A stretch of DNA of 38,042 nucleotides from Bacilli bacterium (GCA_024695405.1 JAILIF010000072.1:1-38042); one strand, 5' to 3'. Shown: positions 16,364 to 27,449, counted from the stretch's first letter. Translations and numbers: made by a program. The notes: a model not told the origin generated them from the letters alone.

Positions 16364-16756
16364 TTACCAGACATAGCAGATTACTTCACCACCGATACCA
16401 AGTGTTCTTGCTTTTGCGTCAGTCATAACGCCTTGGCTAGTGGAAATAATTGCAATACCTAAACCTTTTAAAACTCTTGGGAGTTTTTCACAGCCGACGT
16501 TAACACGAAGACCTGGTTTAGAGATTTTCTTAAGACCGGAGATAACTCTAGTGCCATCACCAGCGTACTTAAGAGTAATTGATAATTCTTTAATTGCTTT
16601 ACCGGAGACTTTATAGTCAACGATGAAGCCTTCTTCTTTTAAAATCTTTGCGATTTCAACTTTCATCTTGCTAGAAGGCATCGCAACAGATTCATATTTT
16701 CATGCGTTTGCATTGCGGATTCTTGTGAGCATATCCGCGATTGGATCAGTCATCAT
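16364..16756 (-). CDS. rpsH: 30S ribosomal protein S8 with an in-frame UGA at codon 19
   Basis: 16S-binding assembly protein and, in other bacteria, the regulator of its own operon. From ATG 16756 the frame reads [18 protein letters not shown], then TGA (16700-16702), then [20 protein letters not shown] and on to the normal C-terminus [12 protein letters not shown]; 130 codons, the usual S8 length. Both sides of the TGA are in one frame and both are highly conserved S8 sequence. An internal ATG at 16681 could start a 105-residue fragment, but it lacks a ribosome binding site and loses the conserved N-terminus. Upstream, AAAGGAT is about 17 nt from the first ATG. Either UGA is decoded here or the base is a mutation or error. 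The rest of the spc operon is intact. Confidence 0.88.
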
Positions 16757-16784
16757 AATTCTTAATCGATATCCTTTCTATCTT

Positions 16785-16970
16785 TTACCAAGATGATTTC
16801 TTCATTCCTGGAATTTCGCCTTTGTAAGCTAATTCACGAAGGCAAATTCTGCAGAGATGGAATTTTGAGTAGACGGAATGAGGACGTCCACAACGTTCGC
16901 AACGTGTATATTCACGAACTTTATATTTAGCAGGTCTTGCTTGTTTGTTTTTTAAAGCTGTTTTTGCCAT
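16785..16970 (-). CDS. rpsN: 30S ribosomal protein S14, zinc type (S14p/S29e)
   Basis: Small-subunit head protein. 61 residues, the short form, with four zinc Cys in two pairs (CERCGRPH and CRICLREL) and the C-terminal PGMKKSSW. Start follows AAAGGGGAACG. It lies between rplE and rpsH, its normal place. The zinc form is usual in Firmicutes. Confidence 0.97.
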   Translation of the reverse strand: MAKTALKNKQARPAKYKVREYTRCERCGRPHSVYSKFHLCRICLRELAYKGEIPGMKKSSW

Positions 16971-16989
16971 AGTTTACGTTCCCCTTTCC

Positions 16990-17712
16990 TTATTTGTGGA
17001 ATGGCATACCTAATAATTCTAATAATGTGTATGCTTCATCGTCTTTCTTAGCGGTTGTGACAACAACAATGTCCATACCTCTAACTTTAGCAACCTTATC
17101 GTAATCGATTTCAGGGAAGATTAATTGTTCTTTAATACCTAAAGTGTAATTACCTCTTCCATCGAATGCGTTCTTAGAAACGCCTCTGAAGTCTCTAACA
17201 CGTGGTAAGCAGATTGTGACTAACTTATCAAAGAAGTCCCACATTCTTAAACCACGGAGGGTTACTTTACAACCAATTTCTTGACCTTCTCTTAATTTGA
17301 AAGTAGCAATTGATTTTTTAGCTTTTGTAATGATTGGCTTTTGGCCTGTAATCATTGTTAATTCTTGGACAGCTTCTTCTAAACGTTTGCTGTCTTGAGT
17401 TGCATCACCAACACCGATGTTAATAACGATTTTGTTTAATGCTGGAATTTGCATTGAAGATGAATAATTGTATTTATCTTGTAATGCTTTTCTAATTTCG
17501 TTTTCGTATTTAACTTGTAAACGGTTGACGATAGCAGCCTTTTTGTTACCGTTGCCAGCTTTCTTAGCTTTTGGAGCTGCTTTTGGAGCAGCCTTTGGTG
17601 CTTCTGCTTTAGCTTCGGCTTTTGGAGCAGCTGGTTTCTTAGCAGCTGCTGGTTTCTTAGCAGCTGTAGAAGTTGTCTTCTTTGCTGCTGGCTTTTTTGC
17701 TTCTTCTGCCAT
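16990..17712 (-). CDS. rplE: 50S ribosomal protein L5 with Lys/Ala/Pro-rich N-terminal tail
   Basis: 5S-rRNA-binding protein of the central protuberance that touches P-site tRNA. 240 residues against about 180 normally. The core starts near residue 65 ([20 protein letters not shown]) and includes [35 protein letters not shown] and [15 protein letters not shown]. The first ~60 residues are an extra, low-complexity basic tail ([20 protein letters not shown]...). A 62-bp segment covering the start and first codons is nearly identical to the beginning of rplV. Start follows AGGAGGAGC. Confidence 0.95.
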   Translation of the reverse strand: MAEEAKKPAAKKTTSTAAKKPAAAKKPAAPKAEAKAEAPKAAPKAAPKAKKAGNGNKKAAIVNRLQVKYENEIRKALQDKYNYSSSMQIPALNKIVINIGVGDATQDSKRLEEAVQELTMITGQKPIITKAKKSIATFKLREGQEIGCKVTLRGLRMWDFFDKLVTICLPRVRDFRGVSKNAFDGRGNYTLGIKEQLIFPEIDYDKVAKVRGMDIVVVTTAKKDDEAYTLLELLGMPFHK

Positions 17713-17726
17713 GAGATAGCTCCTCC

Positions 17727-18032
17727 TTATAGAACTGTGCCGCTCTTCTTTGCGACACGGACTTTTTTACCATTGACGATCTTGTGACCGATCTTTGTTG
17801 GTTTTTTAGTCTTTGGATCAACTAATGCAACATTGGAAGCATCGATTGGAGCATAGATCTCGACGATACCACCATCTGGATTAGCTTGAGTTGGTTTTTT
17901 ACATTTCTTTCTTAAGTTAACGTTTTCAACAACAACTCTGTTTGATTCTGGAATGACTTTTTGAATTGTTCCAGTTTTGCCTTTATCGCGACCTGCGATC
18001 ACGATAACGTTATCACCTTTTTTCAAATTCAT
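17727..18032 (-). CDS. rplX: 50S ribosomal protein L24
   Basis: Assembly initiator at the tunnel exit. 101 residues with a KOW motif at the start ([20 protein letters not shown]) and [20 protein letters not shown] later, standard for L24. AGGAGG precedes the start; it lies between rplN and rplE. Confidence 0.97.
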   Translation of the reverse strand: MNLKKGDNVIVIAGRDKGKTGTIQKVIPESNRVVVENVNLRKKCKKPTQANPDGGIVEIYAPIDASNVALVDPKTKKPTKIGHKIVNGKKVRVAKKSGTVL

Positions 18033-18044
18033 GACAAGTCCTCC

Positions 18045-18422
18045 TTATAAAACTTCTGGAGCGAGGGAGACAATTTTCATGAATCCTTCAACACCTTTAT
18101 CACGTAATTCTCTAGCGACAGGGCCAAATACACGTGTGCCTACAGGTGCGTTATCATCATTAATAATAACAACTGCGTTATCATCGAATGAGATTGTTGA
18201 ACCATCAGCTCTTAAGATATTTTTCTTTGTTCTAACGATGACACATCTTACGACATCGCCTTTTTTAACTTTACCGTTAGGGATTGCATCCTTAACAGCA
18301 GCTTTGATGATATCGCCGACGTAAGATGTTCTACGAGTTGATCCACCATATAATGTGAATGCTCTAACACTACGTGCGCCTGAGTTATCAGCAACAACTA
18401 AGTTTGTTTCCTTTTGGATCAT
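18045..18422 (-). CDS. rplN: 50S ribosomal protein L14
   Basis: Intersubunit-bridge protein. 125 residues, 2-3 longer than usual. [54 protein letters not shown] and LAPEVL are diagnostic. Its ribosome binding site lies in the last codons of rpsQ. Confidence 0.97.
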   Translation of the reverse strand: MIQKETNLVVADNSGARSVRAFTLYGGSTRRTSYVGDIIKAAVKDAIPNGKVKKGDVVRCVIVRTKKNILRADGSTISFDDNAVVIINDDNAPVGTRVFGPVARELRDKGVEGFMKIVSLAPEVL

Positions 18423-18424
18423 AC

Positions 18425-18727
18425 TTATTCTGCCTCCTTAACATCATCAGCAATCTTAACGATTTCAACAGCTTTCTTATCAATAGAAACAAGTCTCCAT
18501 CTCTTTGTTGCAGAGAGTTTTCTAGTTTCCATGACTGTTACTGTATCGCCAACATTTGCTTCATTGTTTTCATCATGAGCGTAGAATTTCTTACGGTATT
18601 TAACACGTTTACCATATTTGCTATGTTTACGGTGTGTTTCAACAAGGACGGTGATGGTTTTGTCGTTTTTATTAGAAATAACAACGCCTTGAACTGTTCT
18701 ACGAGTAGCAACTTTTCTTTCTTCCAT
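18425..18727 (-). CDS. rpsQ: 30S ribosomal protein S17
   Basis: 16S-binding OB-fold protein. 100 residues: [39 protein letters not shown] and [15 protein letters not shown] are typical; the Glu/Lys-rich C-terminus ([14 protein letters not shown]) is slightly extended. TAAGGAGGGAAA precedes the start. Confidence 0.97.
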   Translation of the reverse strand: MEERKVATRRTVQGVVISNKNDKTITVLVETHRKHSKYGKRVKYRKKFYAHDENNEANVGDTVTVMETRKLSATKRWRLVSIDKKAVEIVKIADDVKEAE

Positions 18728-18741
18728 ACGTTTTTCCCTCC

Positions 18742-18942
18742 TTATTTATTACCAGCGATTTCTCTCTCACGGATAACTAAGTTAACACGTGCGATATCTT
18801 TTCTAACGCCGATTACTTGTTCTGGTCTTTCGAGAGCTCCAACAGCTTTCTTTCTGCGGAGTTCGAACAACTCTTCTTTAAGTGAGTATAATTTTTCTTT
18901 TAACTCACTCGTTGATAATTCACGAACTTCATTAATTTTCAT
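18742..18942 (-). CDS. rpmC: 50S ribosomal protein L29
   Basis: Tunnel-exit protein near the trigger-factor site. 66 residues, two-helix hairpin: [20 protein letters not shown], then [14 protein letters not shown] and [16 protein letters not shown]. The ribosome binding site AAAGGTGAG overlaps the rplP stop. Confidence 0.97.
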   Translation of the reverse strand: MKINEVRELSTSELKEKLYSLKEELFELRRKKAVGALERPEQVIGVRKDIARVNLVIREREIAGNK

Positions 18943-18947
18943 AACTA

Positions 18948-19358
18948 CTACTCACCTTTCTTAATAACTTTACATTTGATAGGTAACTTGTAAGCAGCTA
19001 AGCGAAGTGCTTCTTTCATGTCTTCTTCTGCAACACCTGCAATTTCGAACATGCAGCAACCTTCTCTAACTACTGCTACCCAATCTTCTGGAGAACCTTT
19101 ACCAGAACCCATACGAACTTCAGCAGGTTTCTTAGTTTTAGCTAAGTGTGGGAAGATTCTGATCCAGACTTGTCCGCCTCTTTTTGTGTAACGAGACATG
19201 ACGATACGAGCTGCTTCAATTTGTCTTGTTGTGATCCATGCGCCTTCTAAAGCTTGAAGACCGAATTCACCGAATGCGACTGTTGTACCGCTCTTGGAGT
19301 GTCCTTCATATTTAATGATATGTGGACGTCTATATTTAACTCTTTTTGGTTGTAACAT
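18948..19358 (-). CDS. rplP: 50S ribosomal protein L16
   Basis: Binds near the A site and organises tRNA docking. 136 residues: [60 protein letters not shown] and [12 protein letters not shown]. All core motifs are present. Stop is TAG. Confidence 0.97.
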   Translation of the reverse strand: MLQPKRVKYRRPHIIKYEGHSKSGTTVAFGEFGLQALEGAWITTRQIEAARIVMSRYTKRGGQVWIRIFPHLAKTKKPAEVRMGSGKGSPEDWVAVVREGCCMFEIAGVAEEDMKEALRLAAYKLPIKCKVIKKGE

Positions 19359-19363
19359 AGCGA

Positions 19364-20038
19364 TTATTCTCCTTTCTCGTCTTTCTTAGCGAGTTCAGGA
19401 CGGATTTCACCTCTACAAATCCAAACTTTAACACCTAAACGGCCGTATTGAGTTGCAGCGTGGCAGATTGCGTAATCGATGTCGCTACGTAATGTATGAA
19501 GTGGGATGACACCTTCACGGTATCCTTCAGCACGTGCGATATCTGCACCACCAAGTCTTCCAGAAATAGAAGTTTTGATACCTTTTGCTCCAGCTTTTCT
19601 AACTCTTTGGATTGCTTTCTTTTGAACAGTTCTGAAACTTGCTCTTTCTTCTAATTGTTTAGCAATTTCTTGAGCAATGATGTTTGCGTCTAATTCAGGT
19701 TGTTTTACTTCAACGACATCGACTCTAACATTATTGCCTTTGAGCATTTTTGCTAAATTGTCTTTAACTTCGTTAATCTTTTTGCCATCTTGTCCGATAA
19801 CAACACCTGGACGAGCGACATAAATCATAACAACAACATTGAATCCCTTATCACTCTTAGTTCTTTCAATTTCGATGTGAGAGATTAATGCATCTTTTAA
19901 ATTTGTTTCGAGATATTTACGAATTTTAATATCTTCGTTGAGGAATACATGATAATCATTATCATTTGCGTACCATCTGGAATTCCAAGGTTTGTTGATT
20001 CCAATACGCATACCTACTGGATTTACTTTTTGACCCAT
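19364..20038 (-). CDS. rpsC: 30S ribosomal protein S3
   Basis: mRNA-entry protein with helicase function. 224 residues: [20 protein letters not shown], a KH domain with [15 protein letters not shown], and the C-terminal domain [33 protein letters not shown]. Start follows AGGAGGAAGAAG. Confidence 0.97.
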   Translation of the reverse strand: MGQKVNPVGMRIGINKPWNSRWYANDNDYHVFLNEDIKIRKYLETNLKDALISHIEIERTKSDKGFNVVVMIYVARPGVVIGQDGKKINEVKDNLAKMLKGNNVRVDVVEVKQPELDANIIAQEIAKQLEERASFRTVQKKAIQRVRKAGAKGIKTSISGRLGGADIARAEGYREGVIPLHTLRSDIDYAICHAATQYGRLGVKVWICRGEIRPELAKKDEKGE

Positions 20039-20054
20039 GAGTTTCTTCTTCCTC

Positions 20055-20645
20055 CTATCTCATCTTAACCACAACAGTAATGTGGCAATCACGTTTTACT
20101 AAACCTGAAGCTGAACCTTTAGCTCTAGGAATATAACGTTTCATTCTTAATCCGTCATTAGCATAGATTGAAGCGATGTATAATGCATCTTCATCCATAC
20201 CGAAGTTATTTGTAGCATTTGCTGCTGCACTCTTAATAACCTTACTAACAGGTGCGCTTGCTGCGCGATTAACGTTAGCTAAGATTCCGAGAGCTTCTTT
20301 AACAGATTTTCCTCTAACAAGATCAATAACTAATCTTGCTTTTCTTGGAGTTAAGCGGACGTTCTTAGCGATTGCTTTTGCTTCAGTTGGCATAACCTTT
20401 GCTGGTTTTTCAACTTTAGCTTCAGCTTTCTTATCAGCTTTAGCAGCCTTTTCAGCTTTTGGAGCAGCGGCTTTCTTAGCAGCTGGCTTCTTAGCTTTTG
20501 GAGCTTCTTCTGCTTTAACTTCTGCTTTAACTTCTTCAACAGGAGCTTCTACTTTCTTAGGAGCAGCGGCTTTCTTAGCAGCTGGCTTCTTAGCAGCTGT
20601 GGAAGTTGTCTTCTTTGCTGCTGGCTTTTTTGTTTCTTCTGCCAT
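20055..20645 (-). CDS. rplV: 50S ribosomal protein L22 with long Lys/Ala-rich N-terminal tail
   Basis: Lines the exit tunnel; its beta-hairpin is where macrolide resistance can arise. 196 residues against ~110 normally. The core begins near residue 88 (MPTEAKAIAKNVRLTPRKAR) and includes GKSVKEALGILANVNRAAS and the loop MKRYIPRAKGSASGLVKRDC. The first ~87 residues are a low-complexity tail, basic blocks (KKPAAKKAAAPK) flanking an acidic one (VEEVKAEVKAEEAPK), with an internal exact 35-bp DNA repeat (20461-20495, 20560-20594). Its first 62 bases match the rplE start with two mismatches. Start follows ATAGGAGGTAG. Stop is TAG. Confidence 0.95.
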   Translation of the reverse strand: MAEETKKPAAKKTTSTAAKKPAAKKAAAPKKVEAPVEEVKAEVKAEEAPKAKKPAAKKAAAPKAEKAAKADKKAEAKVEKPAKVMPTEAKAIAKNVRLTPRKARLVIDLVRGKSVKEALGILANVNRAASAPVSKVIKSAAANATNNFGMDEDALYIASIYANDGLRMKRYIPRAKGSASGLVKRDCHITVVVKMR

Positions 20646-20658
20646 GAGTATCTACCTC

Positions 20659-20952
20659 CTATTTTCCAGCCGCAGCTGCTTTATCTTCAGCAGTGTGGCC
20701 TGTATGACCAGTGAATTTTCTTGTTGGAGAGAATTCACCTAATTTGTGGCCGACCATATCTTCTGTTACATAAACAGAGATGTGTTCTCTACCGTTGTAG
20801 ACTGCGAAAGTGAGTCCAACGAAAGATGGATAAATGGTACTTCTACGTGACCATGTTTTGATAACTTCTTTTTTACCAGAAGCATTCAAAGCTTCGACTT
20901 TTTTCATTAATGATGCATCAACGAATGCGCCTTTTTTCAAACTTCTTGCCAT
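20659..20952 (-). CDS. rpsS: 30S ribosomal protein S19
   Basis: Head protein, partner of S13. 97 residues: [59 protein letters not shown]. Standard except for a short Ala/Lys C-terminus. Start follows AAAGGAG. Stop is TAG. Confidence 0.97.
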   Translation of the reverse strand: MARSLKKGAFVDASLMKKVEALNASGKKEVIKTWSRRSTIYPSFVGLTFAVYNGREHISVYVTEDMVGHKLGEFSPTRKFTGHTGHTAEDKAAAAGK

Positions 20953-20974
20953 GTTTCATTTCTCCTTTCATCTA

Positions 20975-21808
20975 CTACTTATCATTGCGGCGTTTCATAA
21001 TGAGCTTACCGCTTGCTTTCTTTTGGTTACGTGTCTTAACACCTAATGCACGTTTGCCCCAAGGAGTTCTTGGTGCATCACGTCCAACTGGACACTTACC
21101 TTCACCACCACCATGTGGGTGATCGTTAGGGTTCATAACTGAACCTCTGACTGTTGGTCTGACACCAGCCCAACGAGTTTTACCTGCTTTACCTTTATTA
21201 ATTAAGTTCCAGTCTTCATTACCGACTGTACCAATGGTAGCACGGCATTCGCCTAAGATTTTTCTCATTTCACCAGATGCTAAACGCACGATGACATATT
21301 TTCCTTCAGCACCTAAGACTTGTGCAGCAGCACCAGCAGCTCTACATAATTGACCACCATTTCCTGGTACTAATTCAAGGTTGTGGATGAATGTACCTTC
21401 TGGGATGTTCTTTAAGCAGCAGCAGTTGCCTGGCATGATATCAGCAGCTTCACCGGAAACAACTTTCCAGCCAATTTTGATATCCTTTGGTGCGAGAATG
21501 TAACGCTTTTCACCATCAGCATAAACGATTAAGCAGATATTAGCGTTTCTGTTTGGGTCGTACTCGACTGTCTTGATAACGCCTGGGATATTATCCTTAT
21601 TACGTTTGAAGTCAATAATACGATATTTACGTTTATGACCTCCACCAATGTGACGGCATGTAATCTTACCTTGATTGTTTCTACCGCCAGTTTTGGTAAT
21701 ACTGACTAATAAGCTTTTCTCAGGAGTAGTACAAGTGATTTCTTGGAATGTCGAGTTTGTCATGTTTCTACGGCTTGGGCTCGTAGGTTTGTAAGTTCTA
21801 ATTGACAT
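20975..21808 (-). CDS. rplB: 50S ribosomal protein L2
   Basis: Peptidyl-transferase-proximal protein needed for subunit joining. 277 residues: [40 protein letters not shown], and the catalytic-region signature [20 protein letters not shown] with its conserved His. Start follows AGGAGGACAAAGT. Stop is TAG. Confidence 0.98.
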   Translation of the reverse strand: MSIRTYKPTSPSRRNMTNSTFQEITCTTPEKSLLVSITKTGGRNNQGKITCRHIGGGHKRKYRIIDFKRNKDNIPGVIKTVEYDPNRNANICLIVYADGEKRYILAPKDIKIGWKVVSGEAADIMPGNCCCLKNIPEGTFIHNLELVPGNGGQLCRAAGAAAQVLGAEGKYVIVRLASGEMRKILGECRATIGTVGNEDWNLINKGKAGKTRWAGVRPTVRGSVMNPNDHPHGGGEGKCPVGRDAPRTPWGKRALGVKTRNQKKASGKLIMKRRNDK

Positions 21809-21847
21809 TACTTTGTCCTCCTATAATTTGAATAGTTTGAACTTTAA

Positions 21848-22174
21848 CTATTCTTTGAATAAGTCAATTGCATCGCCTTCTGCGACAGTAACAATTGCTT
21901 TTTTGTAACCAGAGATTGTACCAGCATAACGAGTACCTCTAGTTGTTGATTTTGCGCTAACGTTTGAAACTTTAACATCATCAACTTTAACTTGGAAAAT
22001 TCTTTCGAAAGCTAATTTGATTTCTGTTTTGTTGCTGTTAGCAGCTACTTTAACAGTAACTTTGTTTAAGTTTTGCATTAATGCCATTGTCTTTTCTGTA
22101 ACGATTGGTTTGACAATGACTGCAAAGTCTTTTTCAGTCGCTTTTGGGAAGCGTAATTCTGTTTTCTTAGCCAT
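21848..22174 (-). CDS. rplW: 50S ribosomal protein L23
   Basis: Docking site for trigger factor and SRP at the tunnel exit. 108 residues: VIVKPIVTEKTMALMQNLNK, VKVAANSNKTEIKLAFERIF and VKVDDVKVSNV are typical. Its ribosome binding site GAGGAGGC lies in the last codons of rplD. Stop is TAG. Confidence 0.97.
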   Translation of the reverse strand: MAKKTELRFPKATEKDFAVIVKPIVTEKTMALMQNLNKVTVKVAANSNKTEIKLAFERIFQVKVDDVKVSNVSAKSTTRGTRYAGTISGYKKAIVTVAEGDAIDLFKE

Positions 22175-22176
22175 AA

Positions 22177-22809
22177 TTATTTCAATGCCTCCTCAACAGC
22201 TTTAACACTAGCCTTGCTCATAACGAGTGTATCAACGTTTAATAAGTCAACAACTGAGACATTGTCTGAGCTGACAACTTTGACATAACCAACGTTACGG
22301 CATGATGCGAATAAGTTTTCATCGATATCTTCAACGACAACTAATGCTTTGTTTGCAACCTTGATTGCGTCTAACATTTTGACGAAGTTTGCTGTTTTCT
22401 TGTCTGCGAATTTGATTTCATCGACAACAACGATATCGTCTTTCTTCATTGATAATGCGCTCTTTACAGCGAGTTTGTGTGCTTTCTTATTTTGGGATAA
22501 TTTGTAGTTTTGGTTACCTACTGGACCGAAAACGGTGCCACCACCAACCCAAATTGGTGAACGGGAACTACCAGCTCTTGCGCGGCCTGTTCCTTTTTGA
22601 CGCCATGGTTTTTTACCACCGCCGCTGACTTCGTGTCTAACTTTTGTCTTAGCTGTTGCTTGACGTGCGTTAGCTTGTTCAACTTGAACTGCATCGAAGA
22701 CGACTTGCTTATTAGCGTCAATTCCGAATACTGAAGCGTCTAATGAGATAGAACCGACTTCTTCGCCAGCCATATTAACGACTTTCTTGGAAATTTTCTT
22801 GTCTGCCAT
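22177..22809 (-). CDS. rplD: 50S ribosomal protein L4
   Basis: Tunnel-constriction protein and, in enterobacteria, repressor of the S10 operon. 210 residues: the loop signature RHEVSGGGKKPWRQKGTGRA and RAGSSRSPIWVGGGTVFGP are intact, then the globular part (VAVKSALSMKK-like helix, DNVSVVDLLNVDTLVMSK). It is a possible ligand of the structured leader upstream of rpsJ, by analogy only. Confidence 0.97.
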   Translation of the reverse strand: MADKKISKKVVNMAGEEVGSISLDASVFGIDANKQVVFDAVQVEQANARQATAKTKVRHEVSGGGKKPWRQKGTGRARAGSSRSPIWVGGGTVFGPVGNQNYKLSQNKKAHKLAVKSALSMKKDDIVVVDEIKFADKKTANFVKMLDAIKVANKALVVVEDIDENLFASCRNVGYVKVVSSDNVSVVDLLNVDTLVMSKASVKAVEEALK

Positions 22810-22823
22810 TTTGACTCTCCTCC

Positions 22824-23561
22824 TTATTCAGCTTTTGCTTCTTCTGCTGGAGCTTCAACTGGAGCTTCAACTGGAGTAGCTACTGGAGCAGTTTCTCTAA
22901 CGATTAACTTTTTAGCACTGTCTGGATTTTTAACATCCTTAACAGCACTTCTAATAGTAACGATTGATTTACGTGCTCCTGGGATACCACCTCTAACTAA
23001 GATGTAACCTTTTTCTTCATTAACATCGACAACTAAACAGTTTAAGATTGTTGCGCTTTCATTGCCCATGTGTCCGGACATGTGTTTTCCTGGCATAACA
23101 CCGTGGTTATAACGACCATTGTTAGCGAAGGAACCTTGTCCTCTGTGGTAACCTGAACCATGGCCTTTAGGACCAATAGTCATGTTCCATCTTTTAATAG
23201 TGCCAGTGTAACCGTGACCTTTGCTGACACCGATAACGTCGACGATATCGCCTGCTTTGAATAAGCCTGCTTTAATTACATCGCCAACTTTGTAGTTAGC
23301 CATTTCATCACCTCTAAGTTCTTTTGAAACTTGGTGTGGGACTGTGTTAGCTTTCTTAGCAATGCCTTTTTCAGCTTTGTTTGCTCTAGATTCTTTCTTG
23401 TCCTCGTAGCCGACTTGAACTGCTACATAGCCGTGCTTTTCAGCTGTTTTGACTTCTGTAACAACGTTTGGTAAGACTTCGACGACTGATACTGGATAGC
23501 ATGTTCCATCTTCAGCGAAGACTTGAGTCATGCCCATTTTACGTCCGATAATTGCTTTCAT
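22824..23561 (-). CDS. rplC: 50S ribosomal protein L3 with acidic C-terminal tail
   Basis: Early-assembly protein reaching the peptidyl-transferase centre. 245 residues; MKAIIGRKMGMTQVFAEDGT and SKGHGYTGTIKRWNMTIGPK through HRGQGSFANN are diagnostic. The last ~25 residues (PVATPVEAPVEAPAEEAKAE) are an extra Pro/Glu/Ala tail of the same low-complexity style as in L5, L22 and the giant kinase-repeat protein. Start follows AAGGGAGGTAAG. Confidence 0.96.
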   Translation of the reverse strand: MKAIIGRKMGMTQVFAEDGTCYPVSVVEVLPNVVTEVKTAEKHGYVAVQVGYEDKKESRANKAEKGIAKKANTVPHQVSKELRGDEMANYKVGDVIKAGLFKAGDIVDVIGVSKGHGYTGTIKRWNMTIGPKGHGSGYHRGQGSFANNGRYNHGVMPGKHMSGHMGNESATILNCLVVDVNEEKGYILVRGGIPGARKSIVTIRSAVKDVKNPDSAKKLIVRETAPVATPVEAPVEAPAEEAKAE

Positions 23562-23576
23562 GAACTCTTACCTCCC

Positions 23577-23888
23577 TTATAGTTTGATCTCGATGTCAAC
23601 TCCTGCAGGTAAGTCTAAATTCTTTAATGAATCTAATGTTTCCTTGCGATAATTGCTGATATCGATGATTCTCTTGTGTGTTCTGATTTCGAATTGTTCA
23701 CGAGCATCTTTGTATTTGTGAACAGCTCTTAAAATCGTGAATACTTGTTTTTCCGTTGGTAATGGAATTGGACCCACAACGGTAGCCCCAGTCTTCTTAG
23801 CAGCTTGGATGATCTTTTCAGCACTAGCATCAAGGTTGACGTGATCATAAGCTTTTAAGCGGACTCTGATTTTAGTTGCTTTTGCCAT
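23577..23888 (-). CDS. rpsJ: 30S ribosomal protein S10
   Basis: First gene of the operon; head protein that elsewhere also acts with NusB in antitermination. 103 residues: [40 protein letters not shown] and [12 protein letters not shown] are standard. GATAGGAGGAAAA precedes the start; about 130 nt of leader lie between the promoter and this gene. Confidence 0.97.
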   Translation of the reverse strand: MAKATKIRVRLKAYDHVNLDASAEKIIQAAKKTGATVVGPIPLPTEKQVFTILRAVHKYKDAREQFEIRTHKRIIDISNYRKETLDSLKNLDLPAGVDIEIKL

Positions 23889-24016
23889 GAATTATTTTTC
23901 CTCCTATCACTTTCAGGCTTTGTCATAACTCTCTCAATGCGAATTCCCTGAATACACCTTCATGACAACGCCTGTGGGTGTATCAGCAACCTCGCACATC
24001 AACGCGAGCCGACAAC
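23889..24016 (-). promoter_or_regulatory. Structured mRNA leader of the S10 operon
   Basis: The ~130-nt leader is unusually GC-rich for this genome and contains two hairpins: CTCGC (24004-24008 read on the minus strand) with GCGAG (23991-23995), and ATACACC (23977-23983) with GGTGTAT (23952-23958) around an 18-nt loop. S10-operon leaders in several bacterial groups bind a ribosomal protein (L4 in E. coli) for feedback control; that role here is inference. Confidence 0.55.
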
Positions 24017-24022
24017 GTTTAA

Positions 24023-24051
24023 ATATTACTCTCTTCATACGCATATGTCAA
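24023..24051 (-). promoter_or_regulatory. Strong sigma-70-type promoter of the S10-spc-alpha operon
   Basis: Consensus TTGACA (24046-24051), exact 17-bp spacer and TAATAT (24023-24028) on the minus strand, with AT-rich DNA upstream that could act as an UP element. It predicts transcription from about 24016, some 130 nt ahead of rpsJ. It is the best promoter in the window, fitting the most highly expressed operon. Confidence 0.88.
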
Positions 24052-24121
24052 CGCGAAAAATAAATTTTTTTCTAATTTTATTATATAGGGTCACTAACTA
24101 GACAACGGTGATAGGTGTATC

Positions 24122-24167
24122 AAAAGCACCGAAAAAAAATGTATTTTTTACTATTTAGAGTGCTTTT
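24122..24167 (-). terminator. Possible weak terminator at the end of queH
   Basis: AAAAGCAC/GTGCTTTT (24160-24167 and 24122-24129) can pair over 8 bp, but the loop is 30 nt and holds the queH stop codon. T-rich tracts lie inside the loop. I see no better terminator before the ribosomal promoter, so some read-through into the S10 operon is possible. Confidence 0.3.
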
Positions 24168-24783
24168 CTTGGTATTTTTTGTATGAAAATATACATCCAC
24201 AGTACTCTTGAAAATACATTTCGTGCTCTCTGATGATGAGTAAAGAATTTTCGTAACCATTGTTCTTTTTAAAGTCAGCAGGGAGCCATTTGGTTGATCC
24301 ATATTGTTTTTCTAGCTGATATCCAATTTCGTTTATGTCCTTGGCGTTTTTGTATCTAGAAATAGTCATTACAGTTCCGAAATAATCGTAGCCGTGTTCT
24401 ACTGCATAAGAAAAGCCAAATCCTAGTCTTTTTCTAAAACAAACTCTACATCTTTCATGTCCTTCTGGCATATCTCCATATGGTTCTAAATCTTTATTGT
24501 AGGTTATATTATCATAAGGAAATTCGATTAAATCAATATCAGCGGATATCTCTTTTAAATAACGTTTAAATTCGTTAAGTCTACGATCATGTTCTTCTTT
24601 AGGATATATATTAGAATTGTTATAGATAACTGTAATCTTAAAATAGTCCTTAAGTTCTTCATAAGGTATGGTAAAACAAGGACCACAACAAGCATGCAAT
24701 AAAAGAGTAGGTTTCACACCACTTTCTTGTACGTTTTTGATAATTGATAACAATTCTTTTTGGTAGTTTCTATTTTTTTGCAT
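24151..24783 (-). CDS. queH: Epoxyqueuosine reductase QueH
   Basis: Last step of queuosine synthesis: reduces epoxyqueuosine to queuosine in tRNA. It replaces the unrelated QueG in many anaerobes. The metal-binding Cys motif [10 protein letters not shown] (Cys32, 33, 36) is near the N-terminus and [13 protein letters not shown] near the C-terminus; [14 protein letters not shown] and [10 protein letters not shown] lie between. I prefer ATG 24783 ([12 protein letters not shown], 210 residues), which overlaps queA by 14 bases; an in-frame ATG at 24831 would add 16 residues unlike the family N-terminus. No clear ribosome binding site, so coupling to queA is likely. Stop is TAG. Confidence 0.93.
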   Translation of the reverse strand: MQKNRNYQKELLSIIKNVQESGVKPTLLLHACCGPCFTIPYEELKDYFKITVIYNNSNIYPKEEHDRRLNEFKRYLKEISADIDLIEFPYDNITYNKDLEPYGDMPEGHERCRVCFRKRLGFGFSYAVEHGYDYFGTVMTISRYKNAKDINEIGYQLEKQYGSTKWLPADFKKNNGYENSLLIIREHEMYFQEYCGCIFSYKKYQEKHSK

Positions 24784-25803
24784 AGATAAACATTGCATCG
24801 CCAAAACTGAAAAATCTATATCTTTCCTCAACTGCGTGTTTATACACTTCTAAAGTAAATTCTCTACCCATAAATGCAGAAACGAGCATTATTAAAGTAG
24901 ATTTTGGCAAATGGAAATTTGTAATTAAACAATCAATAGCTTTATATTCATATCCTGGTTCAATGAAAATATTTGTAGATTCTTTTGTAGGATAAAACTT
25001 TCCATACTTAGTTATGTTAGCTTCTAATGTTCTAGTTGATGTAGTACCAACCGCAATAATTCTACGATTTTCTGCTTTTGCTTTATTTAAAATATCAGCA
25101 GCTTCTTCACTGACTTCATAAACTTCTGAGTGCATTACATGGTCTTTTGTGTCAGTAACTTTAACAGGTCTAAATGTTCCTAAACCAATATGTAAAGTAA
25201 CATCAACAATAGCTACACCTTTATCTCTTAACTTTTTGAATATCTCTTCTGTAAAATGGAAGCCCGCTGTTGGAGCAGCTGCACTACCTTCATATTTTGC
25301 GTAAACAGTTTGATATCTGTCATTAGTGCATAATTGCTGAGCAATATAAGGAGGTAAAGGCATTTTTCCGAGTTCATCAAGTACTTCCATAAAAATTCCT
25401 TTATAGATAAACTTAATGTTTCTTAATCCTTCTTCTTTCTCTTCAACTACTTCACCTATTAACTTACCATCACCAAAGTCGACTCTAGCACCAACTTTAA
25501 GTGATTTAGCAGGTCTAGTTAAACATTCCCAAACATCACCATCGAGCTGTTTTAAAAGAAGTAATTCACACTGAGCGTGAGTAACTTCTTTTACGCCTAA
25601 AAGTCTTGCAGGAATGACTTTTGTGTTATTTCTAACTAAAACATCACCTGCTTGAAAATAATCTACTATATCGTGGAAAATAGCGTCTTTATATGTCTTA
25701 TTGTCTTTATCAATAAGTAAAAGACGAGAATAATCTCTTTTATCACTAGGCTTTTGAGCAATTAACTCTTCAGGAAGATAATAATCAAACAAATTAATAT
25801 CCA

Positions 25804-25804
<1 letters not shown>
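24770..25804 (-). CDS. queA: S-adenosylmethionine:tRNA ribosyltransferase-isomerase QueA
   Basis: Transfers the ribosyl group of SAM to preQ1-modified tRNA, giving epoxyqueuosine-tRNA. 344 residues, standard length: [40 protein letters not shown], the signature [31 protein letters not shown] and [23 protein letters not shown] in the last tgt codons serves as ribosome binding site; its ATG shares one base with the tgt stop. Stop is TAG. Confidence 0.97.

Positions 25805-27449
<1,645 letters not shown>

Larger units (their letters stand above)
17654..20648. repeat. 62-bp near-identical repeat at the starts of rplE (17654-17715) and rplV (20587-20648)
   Basis: The two 62-bp segments differ at only two positions and include the ATG, three bases before it, and about 19 codons of tail. 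Identity at silent positions as well as coding ones points to a copying event between the genes and not to independent drift toward Lys/Ala codons. Confidence 0.85.

Noticed and set aside
16681-16683. Internal ATG as the true rpsH start
   Set aside because: There is no ribosome binding site, and the conserved S8 N-terminus [15 protein letters not shown] is present upstream in the same frame.
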